Shown: positions 1 through 5,086 of the stretch, in pieces
Layout of the letters: each line of letters begins with the position of its first letter
Numbering within the stretch: position 1 is the stretch's first letter
Assembly (NCBI GenBank): GCA_043822165.1
Contig: JBDRCA010000096.1
Coordinates: 1 to 11,646, forward strand
Reading direction: 5' to 3'
Source of the DNA: SCGC-AAA252-I15 sp043822165
GTDB lineage: Archaea; Altiarchaeota; Altiarchaeia; IMC4; SCGC-AAA252-I15
DNA: 11,646 nucleotides
Made by a program: the position numbers and the translations under genes
Notes under the pieces: model-generated
Seen by the model: only the letters and a program-made list of their open reading frames with translations
The model's database searches: none
Told to the model about the DNA's origin: nothing

Positions 1-158
1 GGCGTGTAAGATGGGATTGCGGTGAATGCTTGTTTAGGCCCTGTGAAAAGCGGTTTTATCTGGCCTATTCCTTCCCCGTAGTAGAGGACCATTACTACGA
101 GTATTGCGCAGCTTATGAAAACTAGGGCGGGTAGTATTTGCTTTAAGTCTTCCGGCAT
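1..158 (-). CDS. N-terminal fragment of a membrane-anchored surface protein (anchor family paralog 0)
   Basis: The first 52 codons of a gene that runs off the left edge. The protein begins MPEDLKQILPALVF and continues through a single hydrophobic segment (about residues 8-27) into EGIGQIKPLF. This is the same anchor as in the three complete paralogs at 264-1394, 1905-3137 and 3180-5036, including Pro10, Cys17 and KPLF. After KPLF it departs from the others: it has TGPKQAF and no PYGGPYG junction, so its ectodomain may be of another type. The orientation is probably N-terminus inside, with the hydrophobic stretch acting as a signal anchor and the rest outside. No Shine-Dalgarno sequence is seen; the start fits a TATA-like box about 30 bases upstream and near-leaderless transcription. 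The ectodomain is not in the window, so cysteine richness is inferred from the paralogs. Confidence 0.75.
   Translation of the reverse strand, partial: MPEDLKQILPALVFISCAILVVMVLYYGEGIGQIKPLFTGPKQAFTAIPSYT
99..127 (-). repeat. Anchor-coding DNA repeat, identical to 3078-3106
   Basis: A 29-base stretch inside the transmembrane-coding part of paralog 0 is identical, base for base, to 3078-3106 in the 410-residue paralog, including third codon positions. The identity suggests recent duplication or gene conversion between the two anchors. Confidence 0.7.
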
Positions 159-202
159 TTTATCCGGTTAATACTTGAATTTGTATGATAATAAACCGGT
201 TT
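156..202 (-). promoter_or_regulatory. Promoter and start-site motif of paralog 0
   Basis: Read on the minus strand, a TATA-like TTTATTAT (188-195) lies about 30 bases before the ATG, and the ATG is preceded by TAACCGGATAAA (159-170), the motif shared with the paralogs at 5036 and 3137. Just upstream of the TATA box, overlapping its edge, is a perfect 10-base palindrome AAACCGGTTT (193-202), where TFB or a regulator could bind. The rest of 203-263 holds no gene. Confidence 0.45.
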
Positions 203-263
203 TATGTGACGGTGAATCTGTATTTCTTCCAGCGTTGGTTGTAACCTAGTTTGTACTCGTAAG

Positions 264-1394
264 TCATATGTGTGGTAGTATCTGGGGTTCGGCTACTTTA
301 TTGAGTGTCTTGCATGTTCCGGGCTGGCATTTGGCTTCTCGGTCTAATTCGCAGTTGTTTATCGACCGGTACTTGCACATGTATGAGTGGAGGCCTATTG
401 TCTGACAGTATGCCTGGCATCTGCGTGTCTCTAATAATGCGCATGATTCCACCGCCGTCAAACTTGAGCAGTCTTTTTGTGTTAGGCACGTGTGTATGTT
501 GCATATTTTTGCCGGGTCGGGTATGCATCGCTTGTTCTCCCATTTGCACGGTTGGCCTGTTCGGCCTACCTCGCAGGATAACGTGCAGTCTCCGATGTCG
601 AGGCCGCTGCACGATGGGACGCCGTCCCTCCAGCCGCAGTCGACGTAGGCCATGGTGCTTGTTGTTATCGTGGGTTTTGTCGACGTCGTGATTGTAATTG
701 TGGTAGTTGGCGAGCCAGGGCATATCGGGTCGCAGCTATCCCGAGGGTCGATATAGCATTTGCTGCCATCCCACCTGCACGGCCCCTCACTCTGGCATCG
801 TTTGTTGCACATATCTGCATCATCACCCCAAGTATCGCAGTTCCAAACGCGTCTCCTTCCCGTACAGTCGACGTGGTTGCTACAGGTGCCTGCTTTGCAT
901 TGAGTATAATAAAATGCCTCGCATTTTGAATGCGCTTCATCCCAAACACAAAACCTAAAATCATCATAACATGTTTTGTCGCATTGCTCGGCGGTTACCG
1001 CATTCGAACAAGACGCTTCAAGGTTCCGGTCAGAGCAATCTTTCTTTAGTGTCGTGCACGTTACTGGCTTGCATTTCATGTCGGATAGCCAATCGCACAC
1101 TTGAGACCCGGTGTTTTGCCCGCAAGGTCTGCTCTTAGTGATGGAACAGAATTCAGTGCAATCCCTCATTGGGATGTCAAAGCACTCCGTCTTCGAAGCG
1201 TCTTTGACCGCGTGGAGTCTGCTGCAGTCAACTTCCTTCCCGTAGGGTCCTCCGTAGGGTTCTGTTGCTTGGAGTCCGACGAATAGTGGCTTAATCTTTT
1301 CAATAGCGTTGCCGTAGTATAATATCATTAGCAGGAGGAAGATGCATGCTGTGAAAACCAGGGTCGGGAATATGCGCTTTAGGTCTTGAGACAT
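264..1394 (-). CDS. Cys-rich surface protein with five 8-Cys repeats (anchor family paralog 1)
   Basis: The protein has 376 residues. Residues 1-52 are the family anchor: a short charged start (MSQDLKR), one hydrophobic helix (about 8-28, with Pro10 and Cys17), KPLFVG, then PYGGPYG. Residues 56-361 form five tandem repeats of 50-58 residues, each with eight cysteines (about 40 in all). The repeats begin at Cys57, Cys120, Cys177, Cys253 and Cys309. Repeats 2-5 share a CxW/Y motif after the fourth cysteine and a constant seven-residue gap between the sixth and seventh. A Thr-rich linker (about 228-248) separates repeats 3 and 4 and resembles an O-glycosylated spacer. The ectodomain must be disulfide-bonded to fold, so it is expected outside the membrane. 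I do not recognise a named family; the layout resembles repeat-built surface antigens of protists, but only by analogy. The start is set by alignment with the other paralogs. Confidence 0.85.
   Translation of the reverse strand: MSQDLKRIFPTLVFTACIFLLLMILYYGNAIEKIKPLFVGLQATEPYGGPYGKEVDCSRLHAVKDASKTECFDIPMRDCTEFCSITKSRPCGQNTGSQVCDWLSDMKCKPVTCTTLKKDCSDRNLEASCSNAVTAEQCDKTCYDDFRFCVWDEAHSKCEAFYYTQCKAGTCSNHVDCTGRRRVWNCDTWGDDADMCNKRCQSEGPCRWDGSKCYIDPRDSCDPICPGSPTTTITITTSTKPTITTSTMAYVDCGWRDGVPSCSGLDIGDCTLSCEVGRTGQPCKWENKRCIPDPAKICNIHTCLTQKDCSSLTAVESCALLETRRCQAYCQTIGLHSYMCKYRSINNCELDREAKCQPGTCKTLNKVAEPQILPHI
312..1229 (-). repeat. Five tandem 8-cysteine repeats (protein level)
   Basis: This region codes residues 56-361 of the 376-residue protein. 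Cysteines fall at 57, 71, 79, 83, 91, 100, 108, 113 (repeat 1); 120, 129, 138, 142, 149, 158, 166, 171 (2); 177, 186, 196, 200, 206, 213, 221, 225 (3); 253, 262, 270, 274, 283, 290, 298, 303 (4); 309, 318, 326, 330, 340, 348, 356, 361 (5). Cys3 to Cys4 always has three residues between. Repeat 1 is divergent: its CxW cysteine is the sixth, not the fifth. Confidence 0.85.
1352..1381 (-). repeat. Anchor-coding DNA repeat, identical to 4994-5023
   Basis: A 30-base stretch coding the start of the hydrophobic helix of paralog 1 is identical to 4994-5023 in the 618-residue paralog, while the surrounding anchor codons differ. The 376/618 anchors thus pair at DNA level, as the 410 and partial paralogs do. 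Confidence 0.7.
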
Positions 1395-1442
1395 TTTAAC
1401 GTTTAATTATTGCCTTTGCGAGGATAAAAGCAGGACTCTGCT
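1395..1442 (-). promoter_or_regulatory. Promoter of paralog 1 with a small hairpin
   Basis: On the minus strand a TATA-like CTTTTATCC (1422-1430) sits about 30 bases before the ATG at 1394, the same geometry as in the other paralogs. The start is preceded by AACGTTAAA, a weak relative of the shared motif. Overlapping its upstream edge is a 5-base-pair hairpin (AGCAG, loop 1434-1437, CTGCT; 1429-1442) followed on the minus strand by TTTAT, which could instead be a weak terminator for the gene ending at 1482. Confidence 0.4.
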
Positions 1443-1481
1443 AAAAAGAAAATACAACTGAAGAAACTCAATGGGACTCAG

Positions 1482-1894
1482 CTAGTCTGAAGCACTCCCC
1501 TTTTTGCGTACTTGAGTGGGTGAAACGTTAATTACCTCCATTTTTAATGCCTTTTTCACCCATAGTCCGTTACGTGACGTCTGCTCTGGATTAAATGGAC
1601 CGTATACCTCTACGGTATCCCCGCTGCTCATGGAATTAAGCAGATGAACTCCCTCGTCTCCCCGGTTAAGGGGATAATCGATGATGAGTTTTTTCCTGCC
1701 CTCAAGAGTCTCGATGTAGAATTCCAGTTTTGGGTGGTCTTCCCGTGGGATAACTTTACCCTCATCAAAAATGCCTTCTATTGAAGGTTGCTTTTGTTTT
1801 TTCATCTGACCACCAGGCCCGCATCCGCCTAAGGCAGAGAGCGCTGCAGAAGCTGCAGTCGCCTTTAAAAAATCCTTCTCCTTACTTTTTCCAT
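1482..1894 (-). CDS. Tat-type lipoprotein with OB-fold-like domain, frameshifted at a T6 run
   Basis: The uninterrupted reading frame starts only at ATG 1805 (107 residues), but the sequence upstream shows a longer gene. At 1894 an ATG, nine bases after GGGGTGAT, encodes MEKVRRRIF. One base back in frame, it continues as LKATAASAALSALGGC and GPGGQ, then runs without a stop into the 107-residue frame. Joined, this is a twin-arginine lipoprotein signal peptide (RRxFLK-like motif, short alanine-rich core, LGGC lipobox with Cys25). The break lies in a run of six Ts (minus strand, 1867-1872); seven would restore the frame. It may be a sequencing error, a real inactivation, phase variation or -1 slippage. 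The mature part is hydrophilic, with beta-like stretches around GDTVEVYGPF and GLWVKKALKMEVI, suggesting an OB fold; this fold call is tentative. It follows the 410-residue gene by ten bases, so the two are probably co-transcribed. Confidence 0.6.
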
Positions 1895-1903
1895 GGTGTT
1901 ATC

Positions 1904-1911
1904 ATCACCCC
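1904..1911 (-). promoter_or_regulatory. Ribosome binding site that fixes the start at 1894
   Basis: GGGGTGAT on the minus strand matches the archaeal anti-Shine-Dalgarno sequence closely, overlaps the TGA stop of the 410-residue gene (1905-1907), and stands nine bases before ATG 1894. It supports 1894, not 1805, as the original start of the lipoprotein gene and implies coupled translation. Confidence 0.65.
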
Positions 1912-3137
1912 ATGCAAAGTGATGTGGGACCTCCGCACGCCCCGTTGGAGCATTCTCCGCACAAGCCGTTGCCGAGCATGCATTGTCCTCCATCTAGAGG
2001 AACGCAAAGGCCGTCTTGGCAGAACGTGCACGTATCGCAGGGCAGGCCATTATAGCAGAATACTGGAGGAATGCACTTGGCTCCCCTAACAGCATCCCAT
2101 TTGCATGTGTCAAGACCAGTGCAAGGGTAACACTTGCCCTTCACGCAATAACACGCTTCTTTCGTGTGCGGGCACGCATTCGAATACTCCCTGCAGAAGT
2201 TTCCCTCTTGATCACAAAACTGGCATTTGGCATCGCAATTAGAGGTACAGGCTCCATCCGGGTGCTCGTTTGTGGGTATGCAATTGGAACAAGGATTCTT
2301 TGGGGGATTGCACTCGTTAATACACATACCTTGGTTACCTGTTCCTGGGTCTATGCAGTCCGTGCAACATCGAGCACAATCGGTGAACGTTCCATTCGCC
2401 AGCGGATCACAGCTCACACAAACTGCCGTATCCCCCAGTTTGTCTACTTGGTGGCATTCTTCGCACGGTCCGCACGTCTTTTTCTTGTTGCAATGTCCTT
2501 TTCCGTCGCATACTAGGCAGTCTTGCATTGAGTTTGGATATCGCGCACACAGAGTGTCTTCTATCGCATCATAACACTCACCGCCATAACAGACTTGGCA
2601 GTTTGTACCTTTAGGCGGCGGTTCGCAACGTTGGCCATCTTTCATCGGGAAACAGCCTCCAATAACACACATCCTGCATCTACTGCCATCCTCGGCACAC
2701 GATTTCCCATCGTTTTCCTGCACTTTCTCGCAGTGACCATTTGTGCAATAACCACACAACTCACTCGACGGAAAGATAAGAGTATCAAAGCATGTAACCC
2801 CGTCATTGTTCATGCACACTCCTTTATTATCTTTCAACTCGCATTTCACGCACCTTCTATCAGGCGAATCATCATCTCCCAGACCGCAGAAGCCGCCAAC
2901 ATTCGCGCACTTGCCGTGATCACAACACTGATTACTCTTACACGTGTATTCCCCACCGTTAGGAGCATCCTTGCATACAATACTCCCATACGGTCCGTAC
3001 GGCCCCACCGCTTCTAGTCCAACGAACAATGGTTTTATCTGGTTTATACCTTCCCCAAAGTAGAGGATCATGACTATGAGTATTGCGCAGCTTATGAAAA
3101 CTAGGGATGGTAGTATTAACTTTAAGTCTTTCGACAT
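1905..3137 (-). CDS. Cys-rich surface protein with 26-residue CxxC units (anchor family paralog 2)
   Basis: The protein has 410 residues, about 61 of them cysteine. Residues 1-51 are the family anchor (MSKDLKLILPSLVF, Cys17, KPLFVG, PYGPYG). The remainder is an ectodomain built of small disulfide modules. Four consecutive units start at Cys128, Cys154, Cys180 and Cys207, each CxxC followed by a G-x-C and a further cysteine, with a period of 26-27 residues. A middle part (about 254-308) and the last 45 residues align with the corresponding parts of the 618-residue paralog, notably the GG-x-C...CGxCSxGAC ending. A CKW...KCIPP segment (345-361) resembles the 8-Cys repeats of the 376-residue paralog instead. 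An N-glycosylation sequon (NGT) lies at residue 248. No enzyme motif is seen; a structural, adhesive or variable surface role is inferred. It lies 42 bases after the 618-residue gene and has its own TATA-like box there. Confidence 0.85.
   Translation of the reverse strand: MSKDLKLILPSLVFISCAILIVMILYFGEGINQIKPLFVGLEAVGPYGPYGSIVCKDAPNGGEYTCKSNQCCDHGKCANVGGFCGLGDDDSPDRRCVKCELKDNKGVCMNNDGVTCFDTLIFPSSELCGYCTNGHCEKVQENDGKSCAEDGSRCRMCVIGGCFPMKDGQRCEPPPKGTNCQVCYGGECYDAIEDTLCARYPNSMQDCLVCDGKGHCNKKKTCGPCEECHQVDKLGDTAVCVSCDPLANGTFTDCARCCTDCIDPGTGNQGMCINECNPPKNPCSNCIPTNEHPDGACTSNCDAKCQFCDQEGNFCREYSNACPHTKEACYCVKGKCYPCTGLDTCKWDAVRGAKCIPPVFCYNGLPCDTCTFCQDGLCVPLDGGQCMLGNGLCGECSNGACGGPTSLCMG
2454..2756 (-). 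repeat. Four CxxC-type 26-residue repeats (protein level)
   Basis: This region codes residues 128-228 of the 410-residue protein. Units begin CGYC, CRMC, CQVC and CLVC at residues 128, 154, 180 and 207. Each continues with a short loop ending G-x-C (HC, GC, EC, HC) and a later cysteine nine to eleven residues on. The spacing of 26, 26 and 27 is unusually regular. Confidence 0.75.
3078..3106 (-). repeat. Anchor-coding DNA repeat, identical to 99-127
   Basis: This is the partner copy of the 29-base identity described at 99-127. It lies in the transmembrane-coding region of the 410-residue paralog. Confidence 0.7.
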
Positions 3138-3165
3138 TTTATCCGATTACTATTGTGAATTTATG
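3135..3165 (-). promoter_or_regulatory. Promoter and start-site motif of paralog 2
   Basis: The 42-base gap after the 618-residue gene contains, on the minus strand, CATAAATT (3158-3165) about 25 bases before the start, and TAATCGGATAAAATG across the start, one base different from the motif at 158 and 5036. There is no Shine-Dalgarno sequence, so near-leaderless initiation is likely even though the gene could also be read through from upstream. Confidence 0.45.
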
Positions 3166-3179
3166 GGATTAACTGCGTT

Positions 3180-5036
3180 TTATGCCGGACAGTTTCCTCC
3201 AGTTCCCGTGCATGCTCCTGCAGAACAGCTTCCGCACCCTCCATCAGTCATACATGCTCCTCCTTCAAGGGCCTGGCATTCACTGTTTATGCAGACTTGG
3301 CATGGCAGACACGTATTGCTCGCGCCCATTCCACCACACCCTCCCGCAACGCATTCTCCATCCTGGCAGGTGCCTGGTACGCTACCCCAACCAATTAAAG
3401 TTGTGCATGCCGTTCCGTCCGCCTCTTTTTCACAAACTTGATCTATGCATTCCCAGCACTCCGAACAGGTGTCACCGTCGGATGTTATCTCGCAGGGCGT
3501 CTTGCACTCATTGTTATCGCATACCATATCCATTTGCGTGCAGTCTACGCACTCATCCTTCCAGTCGCCGCAGAAGCACTTAGTGTCCGTTCCCGGGCAT
3601 CCTTCAACGCATTCAGACGGGTTTCCAGTCCACCACTCTTGCGGGTTTTGCGGGGGTTGACAGTCTTCGCAGTCCCTGCAATAGTAGGTGCATACGCCGT
3701 TGGCTGAACCTTCTTGAGTAGGATTGCATATGGAACAGTAGGTTAATGCTTCTGAATCGCAAGTGTCTGTGCAGATGGGCACACCCCACGGATTGCCTAA
3801 TTCACCCGGGAAGGCGCATACCTGACAATTGGTCAAACACTCTCCAACACACTCCCATCCTTGAGTGTTGTCGCTTGGCTGACACCGCCAACATTGGCTT
3901 GTGTCACCCGTTTCTTGGAAGCAGTTTACTGCCTTCTTTGCACACGTTCCCTGCTGGCAGATGTCGCAAGTGTGGTCGAATCCGGGAGTAACTCCCTTCG
4001 GTAGTGTGCACAATCCTCCGTCCACTTTGTTGCATGCTCCGCCATCGCAGACGTTGCATCCATCGAGGTCGCCGCATACTATTTCATCGTCGTTGGGAAC
4101 GTTTTCACATTTCTTCTCGCTTGTACACTCCTTACATTCATAGGCGTCATCATCTCCGCTACCTTCGGGGCCGCAAGACATCCCCGTGTTCGCAACGCAT
4201 ACTCCGCTATCACATTCCCCACATATCTGGTCAGGGTTTTCTAGGTCGTAGACGCCTCCTCCTCCGCAGTAATAGTTTTCATTGGTCGCCATGCATCCCC
4301 CATCCAAACATTCCCTACAGCTTGAGCCGTCGCTCGAACAATCTTCGCCGTCGTTGTCGACGCATTCGCCGACCTCACATATCATGCATTTCTTTTCGTT
4401 CTCGTCGCCGACGCCGCAGAACGTGTCTTCATCTATGCACGAACCCTTGTTGCAGCAGCCGTATCTGCCATCACACTTGTAGATTGGTTCCTCTTCTGGT
4501 CCGTCCCTACAGCAGCGTTCATCATTATCGTGTGATGTACATTCTCCCCCACAGCATTCCTTATCACTTCCACAGATATACTTCTCATTTCCTTCTGGCC
4601 CGTCCTTGCAGCACTGGTAGTCCTCGCTTACGACGGGGATGCCACCACAGCAAGTCTCATCTTTTGTAAGATCGCCTACCTTGTTGACGACATACCACAG
4701 GTGTTCGCCGTCCCGGTCGTCGCAGCACCATTGGGTGTGTGGCGTGAAGCATTCGCCGTGACAGCAGGACTGATCCTGCCAGTTGTCGTGTTTTTCACAT
4801 ACGTAATATTTGTTGCCGATAGGCCCATCTTCACAACATTTCTCCGAACCCGGGTCGAACGGTATTTCCCCACACATCCCCCCGTAAGGCCCTCCGTATT
4901 CCTCTATTTCTTGTAGTCCGACGAAGAGTGGTTTTAGGTCGCTTAGTCCTTCCCCAAAGTAGAGGACCATGACTAAGAGAATTGCGCAGGCTATGAAAAC
5001 CAGGGTCGGGAATATGCGCTTTACGTTTTGTGGCAT
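3180..5036 (-). CDS. Large Cys-rich surface protein (anchor family paralog 3)
   Basis: The protein has 618 residues with about 89 cysteines by hand count. Residues 1-52 are the anchor: MPQNVKRIFPTLVF, Cys17, KPLFVG, then EYGGPYGG. Residues 66-200 carry units with paired cysteines and a CC-x-DGP start (around 67, 142 and 175). Residues 207-372 carry CxxC-x2-G-x-C units like those of the 410-residue paralog (starts at Cys217, 240, 272, 301, 327 and 357). A middle part (about 396-480) and the C-terminal module (576-618, ending GGNCPA) also align with that paralog. The ectodomain is acidic and glycine-rich, and has no other predicted membrane segment. Such a density of cysteine outside a membrane implies many disulfides. 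It is the first gene after the promoter at 5037-5075 and probably heads a unit running to 1482 or beyond. The CC and CxxC modules loosely recall Dickkopf-like or Giardia VSP domains; I do not assign it to either. Confidence 0.85.
   Translation of the reverse strand: MPQNVKRIFPTLVFIACAILLVMVLYFGEGLSDLKPLFVGLQEIEEYGGPYGGMCGEIPFDPGSEKCCEDGPIGNKYYVCEKHDNWQDQSCCHGECFTPHTQWCCDDRDGEHLWYVVNKVGDLTKDETCCGGIPVVSEDYQCCKDGPEGNEKYICGSDKECCGGECTSHDNDERCCRDGPEEEPIYKCDGRYGCCNKGSCIDEDTFCGVGDENEKKCMICEVGECVDNDGEDCSSDGSSCRECLDGGCMATNENYYCGGGGVYDLENPDQICGECDSGVCVANTGMSCGPEGSGDDDAYECKECTSEKKCENVPNDDEIVCGDLDGCNVCDGGACNKVDGGLCTLPKGVTPGFDHTCDICQQGTCAKKAVNCFQETGDTSQCWRCQPSDNTQGWECVGECLTNCQVCAFPGELGNPWGVPICTDTCDSEALTYCSICNPTQEGSANGVCTYYCRDCEDCQPPQNPQEWWTGNPSECVEGCPGTDTKCFCGDWKDECVDCTQMDMVCDNNECKTPCEITSDGDTCSECWECIDQVCEKEADGTACTTLIGWGSVPGTCQDGECVAGGCGGMGASNTCLPCQVCINSECQALEGGACMTDGGCGSCSAGACTGTGGNCPA
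3921..4418 (-). repeat. CxxC-xx-G-x-C units of the 618-residue protein
   Basis: This region codes residues 207-372. Successive units start at Cys217 (CMIC), Cys240 (CREC), Cys272 (CGEC), Cys301 (CKEC), Cys327 (CNVC) and Cys357 (CDIC). Most continue with a loop and G-x-C, then a cysteine seven or eight residues later. Spacing is 23-32 residues, looser than in the 410-residue paralog. Confidence 0.7.
4437..4841 (-). repeat. CC-DGP units of the 618-residue protein
   Basis: This region codes residues 66-200. Three clear units start KCCEDGP (66), QCCKDGP (141) and RCCRDGP (174). Each runs through a Y-x-C to a second CC pair and a G-x-C (HGEC, GGEC, NKGSC). A fourth, degenerate unit lies between (about 104-132). 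This type is absent from the other paralogs here. Confidence 0.7.
4994..5023 (-). repeat. Anchor-coding DNA repeat, identical to 1352-1381
   Basis: This is the partner copy of the 30-base identity described at 1352-1381. It lies in the anchor of the 618-residue paralog. Confidence 0.7.
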
Positions 5037-5075
5037 TTTATCCGGTTAATCATTTTAAGATACTGGTAAAAATAT
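5034..5075 (-). promoter_or_regulatory. Promoter and start-site motif of paralog 3
   Basis: On the minus strand ATATTTTT (5068-5075) lies about 32 bases before ATG 5036, and TAACCGGATAAAATG spans the start, identical to the copy at 156-170. The 50-base gap after the 7TM gene leaves room for little else. Confidence 0.5.
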
Positions 5076-5086
5076 GCGGCTCCTCC

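Noticed and set aside
96..122. Lipobox reading of Cys17 in the anchor family (VFISC, VFIAC, VFTAC)
   Set aside because: The hydrophobic stretch before the cysteine is only about seven residues and ten more hydrophobic residues follow, and position -3 is Phe in the paralogs with I-S-C or I-A-C. A normal signal anchor explains it better.
305..691. Open frames on the plus strand opposite the Cys-rich genes (for example 305-691, 2016-2516, 4004-4669)
   Set aside because: Their products are rich in Arg, His and Ser in the way expected from the complement of cysteine codons, they have no promoter or ribosome site, and the minus-strand frames have clear repeats and paralogs.
1320..1394. Archaeal class III (pilin-type) signal peptide in the anchor
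   Set aside because: There is no Gly or Ala cleavage site between a basic N-terminus and the hydrophobic core; the acidic/basic start runs directly into the helix.
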